In this document: piece by piece, positions 15,909 through 25,285 of the stretch
Layout of the letters: each line of letters begins with the position of its first letter
How positions within the stretch are numbered: the first letter of the stretch is position 1
From: Rhodoferax sp.
GTDB taxonomy: Bacteria > Pseudomonadota > Gammaproteobacteria > Burkholderiales > Burkholderiaceae_C
Direction: 5' to 3'
Length of the DNA: 64,000 nt
Assembly: GCF_018780565.1 (NCBI RefSeq)
Contig: NZ_JADMJN010000005.1
Span: 558,001 to 622,000 of the forward strand
Program-made: the position numbers and the translations under genes
The notes under the pieces: model-generated
Database searches by the model: none
What the model was told of the DNA's origin: nothing
What the model saw: the letters and a program-made list of their open reading frames with translations, nothing else

Positions 15909-16595
15909 TCAGACACCAACCGTGGTATCGAGCACCTGACCCGCTTCAATGGTGATGCATCGCGCGCACCGCTGGGCAATGGCGCGGTCGTGGGTGACCA
16001 GCACCAGGGTCGTACCAAGTTCCCGGTTCAGGTCAAACATCAATTCCATCACCTTTTCACCGGTGGCAAAGTCCAGACTGCCCGTGGGTTCGTCGGCCAG
16101 CAACACCGCAGGTTTCACCACAAAGGCGCGCGCCAGGGCCACCCGTTGCTGCTCGCCACCGCTGAGTACCTTGGGGTAATGGCCCAGTCGCTCTGACAGG
16201 CCCACACGGGCCAGCATCTCGGTGGCGGCCTTGCGGGCGTCCCGCCGGTCGGCCAGCTCCAGCGGCAGCATCACGTTTTCCAGTGCGGTCAGGTTGCCCA
16301 GCAGCTGAAAACTTTGGAACACGAAACCCACTTTTTGCGCTCTCAGGTGCGCACGATCGTCCTCGCTCATCGCAAACATGTCCTGCCCTGCCAACCGCAC
16401 GGTGCCGCGGGTGGGTGTATCGAGCCCGGCAATGATGGACAGCAGCGTGCTTTTGCCCGAACCTGAAGCACCGACAATGGCCACGGTTTCGCGCACATTC
16501 AGGACAAAATCAATATCGCGCAAAATGTCGAGGGTGCCGGTGGAATCTGTCACCGACTTGAAAACATGCTCGACGGAAATAATTGAATCAGACAT
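15909..16595 (-). CDS. ybbA: ABC transporter ATP-binding protein (YbbA/LolD family)
   Basis: This 228-residue ABC ATPase has a Walker A GASGSGKST (42-50), a Q-loop FQSFQLLGNLTALENVMLPLEL, the signature LSGGEQQ (144-150), Walker B VLLADEP with E169, and an H-loop VLVTHD. Family context is MacB/LolD/YbbA. Because it is divergent from a TesA-type esterase, as ybbA is next to tesA in enterobacteria, YbbA is the better guess than LolD. No membrane permease gene lies beside it. Its ATG shares the CATG tetranucleotide with the proposed tesA ATG, so the two genes have abutting, divergent starts. Confidence 0.88.
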   Translation of the reverse strand: MSDSIISVEHVFKSVTDSTGTLDILRDIDFVLNVRETVAIVGASGSGKSTLLSIIAGLDTPTRGTVRLAGQDMFAMSEDDRAHLRAQKVGFVFQSFQLLGNLTALENVMLPLELADRRDARKAATEMLARVGLSERLGHYPKVLSGGEQQRVALARAFVVKPAVLLADEPTGSLDFATGEKVMELMFDLNRELGTTLVLVTHDRAIAQRCARCITIEAGQVLDTTVGV

Positions 16596-17268
16596 GGGGC
16601 TTTCTTTGTATCGACGACACTTCTATGCAACTGGTTTTCTGGCTGTTCTTGCGGGGCTGTCCCTGTTGGCTGGCGCCACGGCGACAACGCAGGCCACCAT
16701 CAGCAACGCTCCCCCAAAAATTCTGATTGTGGGTGACTCTCTGAGTGCAGAGTATGGCCTCAAACGCGGCACCGGGTGGGTGGCCTTGCTGGAGCAAAGG
16801 CTTAAGGCCGAAAAACGGCCAGCCACGGTTGTCAATGCCAGCATCAGCGGCGACACCACGTCCGGGGGGCGCTCACGGCTGGCGGCGCTGCTGGCCCAGC
16901 ACCAGCCAACCCATGTGATCATCGAACTGGGGGCCAATGATGCCTTGCGTGGCCTGCCGCTGCAGATGACGGCCGACAATCTGAACCACATGACCCAGGC
17001 AGCCCAAAAGTCCGGAGCCAAGGTGCTGCTGGTCGGCATGCAGGTTCCGCCCAATTATGGCCAAGACTACGCTGCGCGTTTTGCCGGTGTCTATGCCGAA
17101 GTAGCCAAGACCCACAAGGCGGCCATGGTGCCCTTCCTGCTCAAAGGCATCGCCGATGTGCCGGACAGCATCCGCCTGTTCCAGCCTGACCGTATTCACC
17201 CCAGAGAAGAGGCGCACCCGATCATGCTGGCCAATGTATGGCCTGAACTTAAAAAGCTGCTGAAATGA
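16594..17268 (+). CDS. tesA: TesA-type GDSL esterase/thioesterase, exported
   Basis: This 224-residue SGNH hydrolase matches TesA (thioesterase I / lysophospholipase L1 / arylesterase). An N-terminal signal peptide (RRH then a hydrophobic stretch to about residue 34) points to the periplasm. Block I is GDSLSAEYG with nucleophile S49. The oxyanion glycine is in SISGDTTSGGR, block III is LGANDALRGL with N115, and block V DRIHP gives D199 and H202. The ATG at 16594 overlaps the ATPase start on the other strand. A TTG at 16606 with GGGG before it is an alternative that keeps the whole signal peptide. The stop overlaps the mnmH start (ATGA). Confidence 0.88.
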   Translation: MGLSLYRRHFYATGFLAVLAGLSLLAGATATTQATISNAPPKILIVGDSLSAEYGLKRGTGWVALLEQRLKAEKRPATVVNASISGDTTSGGRSRLAALLAQHQPTHVIIELGANDALRGLPLQMTADNLNHMTQAAQKSGAKVLLVGMQVPPNYGQDYAARFAGVYAEVAKTHKAAMVPFLLKGIADVPDSIRLFQPDRIHPREEAHPIMLANVWPELKKLLK

Positions 17269-18335
17269 GCCTGACCACCGTTCCTGCCACTGAAGTCCTG
17301 GCGCGCCTGCATGAATTTGATGCCCTCATCGACGCCCGCAGCGAAGATGAATATCTGGAGGACCACTTGCCCGGCGCTGTCAACTGGCCCACGCTTAACA
17401 ACGAAGAGCGCCGTGACATCGGCACCCTATACAAACAGGTCAATGCCTTCGAGGCCAAAAAGCGCGGGGCTGCCATCGCAGCACGCAATATCGCAGCGCA
17501 CATCGAGCGCGAGGTCATTGACAAGCCCAAAGACTGGAAACCCCTGGCCTACTGCTGGCGCGGGGGCAAGCGCAGCGGCTCGCTCTCGCTGATCCTGTCC
17601 GAGATCGGTTTTCGGGTGACGCTGGTGGAGGGTGGTTACAAGGCTTTTCGTGCTGCCGTGGTGCAGGACATTCCTCGTCTGGTCAACGGTCTGGACTGGC
17701 GCGTGATCTGTGGCACCACCGGCTCGGGCAAAACCCGGCTGTTGCAGGCCCTGGCGGCACAGGGCGCGCAGGTGATTGACCTGGAAGCGCTGGCCAACCA
17801 TCGCAGTTCGGTGCTGGGCGCCATTCCGGGTCTGCCGCAACCAACCCAAAAGCGCTTCGATACGCTGGTGTGGAACGCCCTGCGCCAGCTGGACCGAACC
17901 CGCCCGGTGTTCGTGGAAAGCGAAAGCAAAAAAGTCGGCAACGTGTCGGTGCCCACCTCGCTGATCGAGACCATGCGCGAGAGCACCTGCCTGAACCTGG
18001 TGTTGCCCGATGCCGAACGCGTTGCCTTGCTGATGGAAGACTACGACTTCTTTGTCCGCGATGTCGAATCCTTCTGTGAACGACTGCAGGTGTTGACCGA
18101 CTTTCGCGGCAAGGCCGTGGTGGAAGCCTGGCAGGCCTCGGTGCGGGCGGGACAGATCGAACCGGTGGTGCAGGAACTGCTCACGCAGCACTACGACCCG
18201 GTCTACCTGCAATCGATGCGACGCAACTTCCGTCAGTTTGAAACTTCAAAGATCATCGCACCCCAAGACCATTCAACGAGGGCTATGGCCGTTCTAGCCC
18301 ATGAAATGCTGCAGGAGACTGAAGGAAAAAAATGA
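17265..18335 (+). CDS. mnmH: tRNA 2-selenouridine synthase (MnmH/SelU)
   Basis: This 356-residue enzyme replaces sulfur by selenium at the wobble 2-thiouridine of certain tRNAs, through a geranylated intermediate and selenophosphate. The N-terminal rhodanese domain (about 5-135) has the catalytic cysteine C97 in YCWRGGKRSG. A P-loop GTTGSGKT (150-157) starts the second domain. Both features are intact and the length is standard. It overlaps tesA by 4 bases. No selD or selA is in this window; MnmH needs SelD, so selD should be elsewhere in the genome. Confidence 0.93.
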   Translation: MSLTTVPATEVLARLHEFDALIDARSEDEYLEDHLPGAVNWPTLNNEERRDIGTLYKQVNAFEAKKRGAAIAARNIAAHIEREVIDKPKDWKPLAYCWRGGKRSGSLSLILSEIGFRVTLVEGGYKAFRAAVVQDIPRLVNGLDWRVICGTTGSGKTRLLQALAAQGAQVIDLEALANHRSSVLGAIPGLPQPTQKRFDTLVWNALRQLDRTRPVFVESESKKVGNVSVPTSLIETMRESTCLNLVLPDAERVALLMEDYDFFVRDVESFCERLQVLTDFRGKAVVEAWQASVRAGQIEPVVQELLTQHYDPVYLQSMRRNFRQFETSKIIAPQDHSTRAMAVLAHEMLQETEGKK

Positions 18336-18371
18336 TTCTGCTCCCGGCTAGGTCGGCGCCGGGCTTCGACT

Positions 18372-18605
18372 TTGATGCAGCGGGTCACCCGCGTGGTGGC
18401 CAGGGGGCTGCGTTTGCCGCGCGCACCCTGACCCATCCCCAAAGCTTACGGGCATGTGATGGCATTCACGGAAGAAGGGAAAGTGGTTGCGGATCTGCAA
18501 GACCCTTGCGGGGCGTACCCGGAGACCACGGCGGCGACGGAGACGGCTGACAGGCTCTATGTCCAGAGCCTGCACGCCAGGGGATTGGGCTGGCTACCTA
18601 AGTAA
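18372..18605 (+). pseudogene. Decayed C-terminal remnant of an SMP-30/strictosidine synthase-like gene
   Basis: One frame reads LMQRVTRVVARGLRLPRAP, then TGA (18429-18431), then PIPKAYGHVMAFTEEGKVV, ADLQDPCGAYPETTAATET, ADRLYVQSLHARGLGWLPK and TAA (18603-18605). The second part looks like the C-terminal blade and closing strand of SMP-30/strictosidine synthase-like propeller proteins as I remember them. The rest of the propeller is missing, so this is a fragment with an in-frame stop. The same frame joins the mnmH frame at its stop. Alternative: a short unrelated protein starting at GTG or ATG near 18451. Confidence 0.5.
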
Positions 18606-18611
18606 GAAAAC

Positions 18612-18797
18612 TCAGGGTTGTGCGGGGACGTCAGAGCCGGGCTCTGCGGCATCGGTAGTGTCATTCTCTTCGGGCGCGGCATCGTCAACTCCCTCACCAA
18701 CTTTGCGCTCGGCCTTGTGCTTGAGCTTTTCTTCTTTTTTCTTCTTTTTCGCCAGCTCTTTCTGACGTTTTTCGTATCCGTAATTGGGTGTTGCCAA
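18612..18797 (-). CDS. Small highly charged protein of unknown function
   Basis: The 61-residue protein starts MATPNYGYEKRQKELAKKKK and continues with a lysine-rich helix (about 8-32) followed by an acidic, Asp/Glu-rich tail (GVDDAAPEENDTT). I recall similar short proteins from many Burkholderiales, with unknown function. The bipolar charge suggests RNA or ribosome contact, but nothing in the sequence proves this. It lies alone, convergent with the remnant next to mnmH. Confidence 0.7.
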   Translation of the reverse strand: MATPNYGYEKRQKELAKKKKKEEKLKHKAERKVGEGVDDAAPEENDTTDAAEPGSDVPAQP

Positions 18798-18875
18798 GGT
18801 ATGCTTTCAGGTTGTTAGGGGCACTTTACCATTACCCGACCAGCGCCCGGCATGCTGAACGGAATTTTTGTTGCC

Positions 18876-19688
18876 TCAGGCCGGCTCCATCCTGGCGTTT
18901 TCATCCAACCAGCGCACGCAACCCCGGTAAGCATGCCAGCTTGCATGCCCCAGCCAGGGACCGACCACGAGCAGGCCCAGCCCCCAGGGAAGCAAGGCCA
19001 GCAACACCAGCAGCGTCAGTAAGGCACCCCAAAGCAGCATGACAGGCAAGTTGGAAAATACCACCTGCAAACTCGTAATGCCAGCCGAGATGGCATCGGT
19101 ATCGCGGTCCAGAATCATGGGGATGGACACCACTGCGGTCGCAAACACCAGACCGGCAAAGAATCCACCCACAAGCAGGTAGACCGCCAGGAACTCCAGG
19201 TTTTGAAGATTGAAGACGGCCTGAATCACGCCCGTGGTGGATGGCATGCCTGTGTTGAAAAACACCGCAAATACAACCAGCGAGGCCCTGCCCCACAACA
19301 ATTCAAGCACGATCAGCACCAGCACCAACATGCCCATGCTACCCAGGTGCTTGTCCCAGCAGGTCAAGGACGAGGTCATGTCTGGCGCTAAGCCCTGCTC
19401 CCGGCGGCGACTGACCTCGTACAAACCCATGGCCAGAAACGGCCCCACCAGCAAACAGCCTGAAGCGATCGAGATGGCGTACTCGGGCTTGCTGCGAAAG
19501 ACTGCCCCCAACACCAGGGCCATGATCCAGAAACACACGCCGTAGAAAAAGCTGATGCCCTTCTCGGCCATCAAGTCCTGCCAACCACGTCCGAGCCAGC
19601 GAAACGGGGCCGAAAACCGCAGATCGACGATTTCTTTGGTGGGCGCCTCAACCGGCGGCGGCACGTAGGGAGCTGGAGATGAATTCAT
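18876..19688 (-). CDS. DUF2189 family integral membrane protein
   Basis: This 270-residue protein has a Pro-rich cytoplasmic N-terminus and about six hydrophobic helices. Features of DUF2189 are FRWLGRGWQDLMAEKGISFFYG near 30-51, GPFLAMGLYEVSRRREQG near 85-102 and SIPMILDRDTDAISAG near 185-200. Function is unknown. I chose ATG 19688 (MNSSPAPYVPPP) over one 12 codons upstream because the upstream codons look non-coding. No strong Shine-Dalgarno sequence is visible for either. It is followed by a 78-base gap without visible features before the small charged gene. Confidence 0.85.
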   Translation of the reverse strand: MNSSPAPYVPPPVEAPTKEIVDLRFSAPFRWLGRGWQDLMAEKGISFFYGVCFWIMALVLGAVFRSKPEYAISIASGCLLVGPFLAMGLYEVSRRREQGLAPDMTSSLTCWDKHLGSMGMLVLVLIVLELLWGRASLVVFAVFFNTGMPSTTGVIQAVFNLQNLEFLAVYLLVGGFFAGLVFATAVVSIPMILDRDTDAISAGITSLQVVFSNLPVMLLWGALLTLLVLLALLPWGLGLLVVGPWLGHASWHAYRGCVRWLDENARMEPA

Positions 19689-19741
19689 GGGCCACAGCCT
19701 ATCGGAGACTGTCGCGCATGACAATTCAGGAAAACACTGAC

Positions 19742-20950
19742 TCAGGTCAATGCTGCTTGCAATGCCTGACTCAGGTCAGACTGCAGATCGGCTGCAGCCT
19801 CAAGACCGACCGAAAAGCGCACCAGCGTCCCCTGCTTCAGGTGGCCAGGCCAAGTGCTGCGCATGGATGCAAGCTTGTAGGGTACGACCAGGCTTATGGG
19901 GCCACCCCAGCTGTAGCCAATTTTGAACAACTTTAGCGCGTCGCAAAAGGCATCGATCTGGCTCTGACTGTAGTGCGCCTGGAAAATCACACTCAGCAAT
20001 CCGGCCGCGTGTCCGGGTCCACCCTGGCACACCTCGCGCCAATGTTCATGCCCCGGCGAATCCGGCAGGGCTGGATGCAGAACCTGTACAAACTCGCAGC
20101 GGGTTTGGCACCATTGGGCCAAGGTCCGAGTTGTCTCGTCGTGCGCCCGATAACGCAAGGCCAGGCTCGGCAAGCCTCGCAGTACCGCCTCGACATCGTT
20201 GGCGCCCACGCCAAAACCCATGCGCATGTGCGTCAGCTTGAGCTTCATATGCAAGGCCGCATCGCGCGTGATGACACTGCCCATAAGCACATCGCCACCA
20301 CCACTGGGGTATTTGGTGAGGGCATGGACCGAGATGTCCACGCCCAGAGAAGGCTCGACACCCGGTAGCAGATCAAAGGGGGCAAAGGCGAGCCCTGCAC
20401 CCCAGGTGTTGTCCAGTGCCGTCAGCACGCCACGCGCGCGGCAAATCCGCACCAACTCGCACAGATCCGGAAACTCCAGTGTCACCGAACCCGCCGCTTC
20501 CAGCCAGACCAGGCGTGTTTGCGAACTGATTTTCGCCGCCAGATCCTGCGGATTCAGGGGGTCGTAATACCGGTGGCTGATGCCCCAGCTCGTCAGCTCA
20601 CCCTCGGCCAAAGCCTTGTTGGGACCATAGGCATTGTCAGGAATAAGCACCTCGTCGCCACTGCGCAGCAGCGACAACGCCACATTGGCGATGGCGGCCA
20701 GCCCGCTGGGCAACAGCACACATTGCAGCCCGCCTTCCAGCGTACACAGACGCTCTTCCAGGGTGTAGGTGGTCGGCGTACCGTGCAGGCCGTAGGTGTA
20801 AGCCGTCTTGTCCTTCCACTCGAAGTTGCGCATGGCGGCAACGCTGGGGAAGATGACGGTCGAGGCCTTGAACACCCCTGGTTGTGGCGCAGCAAAGCCC
20901 TCGGGTGGCGCGTACGGGTGATGAATCAGGGCTGTCGAACGCTCCTGCAT
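19742..20950 (-). CDS. metC: Cystathionine beta-lyase (PLP-dependent trans-sulfuration enzyme)
   Basis: This 402-residue Cys/Met-metabolism PLP enzyme probably splits cystathionine to homocysteine, pyruvate and ammonia. The PLP lysine is K213 in SVHALTKYPSGGGDV. YTYGLHGTPTTYTLEERL (52-69) gives the substrate and phosphate region, and LPSGLAAI and DNTWGAGLAF are also present. YGLHGTPT and the SWGGPISL near the C-terminus fit MetC more than MetB. I chose ATG 20950, which has CGGAG ten bases upstream; the longer reading needs a GTG overlapping the phosphoribosyltransferase. The 14-base gap to that gene suggests one operon. Confidence 0.9.
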   Translation of the reverse strand: MQERSTALIHHPYAPPEGFAAPQPGVFKASTVIFPSVAAMRNFEWKDKTAYTYGLHGTPTTYTLEERLCTLEGGLQCVLLPSGLAAIANVALSLLRSGDEVLIPDNAYGPNKALAEGELTSWGISHRYYDPLNPQDLAAKISSQTRLVWLEAAGSVTLEFPDLCELVRICRARGVLTALDNTWGAGLAFAPFDLLPGVEPSLGVDISVHALTKYPSGGGDVLMGSVITRDAALHMKLKLTHMRMGFGVGANDVEAVLRGLPSLALRYRAHDETTRTLAQWCQTRCEFVQVLHPALPDSPGHEHWREVCQGGPGHAAGLLSVIFQAHYSQSQIDAFCDALKLFKIGYSWGGPISLVVPYKLASMRSTWPGHLKQGTLVRFSVGLEAAADLQSDLSQALQAALT

Positions 20951-20964
20951 GTTCAGCTCCGTTG

Positions 20965-21489
20965 TCAAACGCTCCACTTTTGGATCAGCTTCTCCGGCCG
21001 CATGGTGTCGTAACCTTCAAAGGGTTGATGAATCCAGGGATTGGTCGACAAAAATTCAACCGAATAGTCTGGCGTGCAAGTGGACATGGCCTTGGTCCAG
21101 ATCACGGCACTGCGCAGCTCGGTGATGGGCGTGTAGTTGGCCCGGAGTTGCTGGATCACCGCGGTCAGCGTGTGCCCCGAGTCGGCCAGATCATCCACCA
21201 GCAGCACCTTGCCGGCAATCTCGCCTTTGGGGGTGGTGATGAAACGTGCAATGTCCAGCTCCCCCTTCACCGTACCACCGTCCGAGCGATACGAACTGGT
21301 GGACATGATGGCCAGCGGCTTGTCAAACACACGCGACAAGATATCGCCGGGACGCATGCCGCCACGGGCCAGACACAGAATGATGTCGAATTGCCAGCCC
21401 GATTGGTGAATCTTGATGGCCAGTTTTTCTATCAGGCTGTGGTACTCGTCGTAGCTCACATACAGATGTTTGCCGTCTTCGGTCAACAT
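20965..21489 (-). CDS. Purine phosphoribosyltransferase
   Basis: This 174-residue type I phosphoribosyltransferase should convert a free purine base plus PRPP to the nucleotide. The PRPP-binding motif is VLLVDDLADSGHTL (about 95-108), and the pyrophosphate loop is ILCLARGGMRPGDILSR (in the region 36-52). The C-terminal WIHQPFEGYDTM resembles xanthine/guanine phosphoribosyltransferases. It stands upstream of metC by 14 bases and downstream of purA, from which a repeat copy separates it. The base specificity (xanthine, guanine or hypoxanthine) is not certain. Confidence 0.88.
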   Translation of the reverse strand: MLTEDGKHLYVSYDEYHSLIEKLAIKIHQSGWQFDIILCLARGGMRPGDILSRVFDKPLAIMSTSSYRSDGGTVKGELDIARFITTPKGEIAGKVLLVDDLADSGHTLTAVIQQLRANYTPITELRSAVIWTKAMSTCTPDYSVEFLSTNPWIHQPFEGYDTMRPEKLIQKWSV

Positions 21490-21491
21490 GA

Positions 21492-21550
21492 AGTTGCTCC
21501 TGAATTAGTAGCTATTAACGCAAGTAACACGAGGGCTACCGGAATATTTT
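21492..21550 (+). repeat. Dispersed intergenic repeat, copy 2
   Basis: This stretch of about 59 bases between purA and the phosphoribosyltransferase aligns end to end with the copies at 3.2 kb and 46.5 kb. Shared blocks are TTGCT, AATTAGTAGCT, CGCAAGTAACACGAGGGCTA and ATTTT. It sits just upstream of the phosphoribosyltransferase ATG, so it lies in that gene's leader. Confidence 0.7.
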
Positions 21551-21577
21551 ATTCAATATTTGGGGATATCTGACGGT

Positions 21578-22966
<1,389 letters not shown>

Positions 22967-24115
22967 TCAAATGGCTTTCACGACCCACTGCCCCGCGACC
23001 TGAATCAGCTCGCGATCGCAATGGAACTCATCAACTTCACTCTCATGGCCTGGCAAGGCACACACAACGGTTTCACCCTTGACGCGCAACGAGGCTATCG
23101 CCGTGCGCAAATCAGTCGCTTCACGCCACGGTGCGCGGATCGCCGCACGCAAGGGTGGCGCTGGCAGAACACCCACCAAGGCCTTCACGTCCAGACTGAA
23201 ACCCGTGGCCGGACGGTTTCGGCCAAACACGGCGCCCACTTCGTCGTAACGACCACCCCGCACCAAGGCATCGCTGGCACCCTGGGCATAGATTGAGAAC
23301 CGTGCACCGGTGTAATAGGCATAGCCGCGTAAATCGGCCAGATCGAAGGTCATCTGGGTACCCTCCAGATGGCTGGCAAACCACTTCAAATTTGATAGCG
23401 CTTCACGCACAGCGGGCATGGGGGGAAGCACTTTTTCAGCTTCAATCAGGACGCTTTTATCGCCATACAGTTGCACCAGCGCAAGAAGTGCCTGGCGGGA
23501 AGCTGACGGAAAATCCTGGGTCAGCACGGCGAGCTGGCTGCTGTCTTTGGCGGCCAGCGCCGCATGAAGCTGCGCCAGCAGGTCGCCTTCCAGCGATACG
23601 CCTTCCAGCAGCGCATTGACGATGCGGGCATCGGCCATATCCACGCTGGGCGACTGCACTTTGGCCACCTTGAGGCAATCCAGGGCCAATTGCAAGGTTT
23701 CAAGATCTGCCTCAAGCCCGGCATGGCCGTAGATTTCAGCGCCGAATTGCAGGGGCTCACGCGTGGCATGCGGGATGCCTGGACGGGTGTGCAACACCGG
23801 ACCGCAGTAGCACAGGCGGGTGACCCCCTGTCGGTTGAGCAAATGCGCGTCGATACGGGCCACTTGGGGCGTGCTGTCGGCCCGCAAGCCCATCATGCGC
23901 CCCGAAAGTTGATCCACGAGCTTGAAGGTTTGCAGGTCAAGCGCTTTACCCGCACCCGTGAGCAAAGACTCAAGGTGTTCCAGCAAAGGCGGCATGACCA
24001 ACTCGTAGCCATAGCATCGCGCCATGTCCAGCAAGTCTCGACGAAGTTCTTCGATGTGCCGCGCTTCGGACGGCAAGACATCGGCAATGTGATCCGGCAG
24101 GACCCAAGCAGACAT
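22967..24115 (-). CDS. hisZ: ATP phosphoribosyltransferase regulatory subunit HisZ
   Basis: This 382-residue HisS-like protein binds short-form HisG and confers activity and histidine feedback control on the first step of histidine synthesis. It resembles the catalytic core of HisRS ([23 protein letters not shown] at the start, [14 protein letters not shown] as the motif 2 region, [15 protein letters not shown]) but lacks the anticodon domain. Genuine hisS lies 7 kb away in the same block. A TAAAAT about 20 bases before the ATG could be a local -10. Purine synthesis (purA) follows, matching a common betaproteobacterial order. Confidence 0.93.
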   Translation of the reverse strand: MSAWVLPDHIADVLPSEARHIEELRRDLLDMARCYGYELVMPPLLEHLESLLTGAGKALDLQTFKLVDQLSGRMMGLRADSTPQVARIDAHLLNRQGVTRLCYCGPVLHTRPGIPHATREPLQFGAEIYGHAGLEADLETLQLALDCLKVAKVQSPSVDMADARIVNALLEGVSLEGDLLAQLHAALAAKDSSQLAVLTQDFPSASRQALLALVQLYGDKSVLIEAEKVLPPMPAVREALSNLKWFASHLEGTQMTFDLADLRGYAYYTGARFSIYAQGASDALVRGGRYDEVGAVFGRNRPATGFSLDVKALVGVLPAPPLRAAIRAPWREATDLRTAIASLRVKGETVVCALPGHESEVDEFHCDRELIQVAGQWVVKAI

Positions 24116-24172
24116 GTGATTTTGGGGAGCTGTTAAAACGGTGATTTTACCGGGCTTGAGGCCCGGAAACTG

Positions 24173-24361
24173 TCAAAGCAGAAACCAAATCAACAAGAGC
24201 CCTGCAGATATGCTGCACATTCCGAAAAATCGAAGCTGTCCATCACTGAGTTGCAGGATCTGCAGGAACATCCGACGCCACCCGGAAGGAGACATCAACG
24301 GATAAAGGCCCTCGATCAGCAGAACGAGGGCCAAGGCCAACCAGAAAACTTCGCTGCTCAA
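24173..24361 (-). CDS. DUF2065 (YjeT-like) small membrane protein
   Basis: This 62-residue protein has two hydrophobic helices (about 5-23 and 45-62) flanking SGWRRMFLQILQLSDGQLRFFG, the DUF2065 signature. Function is unknown. It lies 3 bases after hflC, as yjeT lies after hflC in E. coli, which supports both identification and co-expression with HflKC. A role as a small accessory protein of the HflKC assembly is only inference. Confidence 0.9.
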   Translation of the reverse strand: MSSEVFWLALALVLLIEGLYPLMSPSGWRRMFLQILQLSDGQLRFFGMCSISAGLLLIWFLL

Positions 24362-24364
24362 GCG

Positions 24365-25273
24365 CTATTTTTTGGAAGAAGCAGGTCCTGTCGGACCCGC
24401 GTTGCCACGGAACACCTTGAAGAATTCAGAGGACGATGGATCCACCACCATGACATCGCTCTTCTTGCTGAAGCTGGCCTTGTAGGCATCCAGGCTGCGG
24501 TAAAACTGGGCAAACTGCGGATCGCGGCCAAAAGCCTCCGCATAAATGCGGGCAGCTTCAGCGTCACCTTCACCTTTGATCTTCTGGGCATCACGGTAAG
24601 CATTGGCCACCGTCACTTCACGTTGTCGATCCGCGTCAGCACGAATTTTTTCACCCTCAGCCGCGCCGGTCGAACGCAATTCATTGGCCACGCGCTTGCG
24701 CTCCGCCTCCATGCGCCGGTAAACCGACTCGGTGATGGCATCGACATAGTCAGCACGGGTAATACGCACGTCCACCACATCGACACCCCATGGCTTACTG
24801 CCTTTGACCTTATCCAGCACTTCGGCTTTGACGTCGGCCGTCAGCGCTTCACGCTTGGTCGCCAGCAACTCCTTGACGGTGCGTTTATTGATTTCTTCCT
24901 GGAAAGCATTGCGCACCACGCGGTTGAGCTGATTGGCACCGTCGGCCTCAGTCAGGCCCACATTGCGGATGTACTCAGTCGGCTCTGAAATGCGCCAGCG
25001 CACATACCAGTCGATCACCACACGTTGCTTTTCAGCGGTCAACATTGGCTCGGTATCACTGGTTTCCAGTGTCAGCAGACGCTTGTCAATGTAGGACACA
25101 TTCTGAAACGGCGGCGGCAATTTGAAGTTCAAACCAGGTTCGGTAATAACCTCTTTGATTTGCCCCAAGGCATAGACCACGCCAAACTGCCGCTGGTCCA
25201 CCACAAACAACATGGAACTCGCCAGAGCCAAAGCCACCAGCAAAGACGAAAAAATAAAACCTAGCCTGTTCAT
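24365..25273 (-). CDS. hflC: HflC, SPFH-family protease modulator
   Basis: This 302-residue protein is a single-pass inner membrane protein with an N-terminal anchor (about 5-25) and a periplasmic SPFH/band 7 domain (QRQFGVVYALGQIKEVI, then FNLKLPP-like strands). With HflK it forms a large cage around FtsH and tunes its proteolysis. A long alanine- and lysine-rich helix (about 180-255, with RADADRQREVTVANAYRDAQ) forms the cage wall. It starts 12 bases after hflK, and its stop is 3 bases from the small DUF2065 gene. Confidence 0.95.
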   Translation of the reverse strand: MNRLGFIFSSLLVALALASSMLFVVDQRQFGVVYALGQIKEVITEPGLNFKLPPPFQNVSYIDKRLLTLETSDTEPMLTAEKQRVVIDWYVRWRISEPTEYIRNVGLTEADGANQLNRVVRNAFQEEINKRTVKELLATKREALTADVKAEVLDKVKGSKPWGVDVVDVRITRADYVDAITESVYRRMEAERKRVANELRSTGAAEGEKIRADADRQREVTVANAYRDAQKIKGEGDAEAARIYAEAFGRDPQFAQFYRSLDAYKASFSKKSDVMVVDPSSSEFFKVFRGNAGPTGPASSKK

Positions 25274-25285
25274 TGTGAGGGCTCC

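Noticed and set aside
15909..16595. LolD, the lipoprotein-release ATPase
   Set aside because: No lolC/lolE genes are adjacent, and the divergent tesA partner points to YbbA.
18332..18550. A 72-codon open frame starting in the mnmH stop
   Set aside because: Its translation is Gly/Arg/Ala-rich without a family, while another frame in the same stretch carries the propeller-like remnant.
23385..23410. Possible repeat fragment in hisZ (AAATTTGATAGCGCTTC)
   Set aside because: Too short and too loosely matched to separate from chance.
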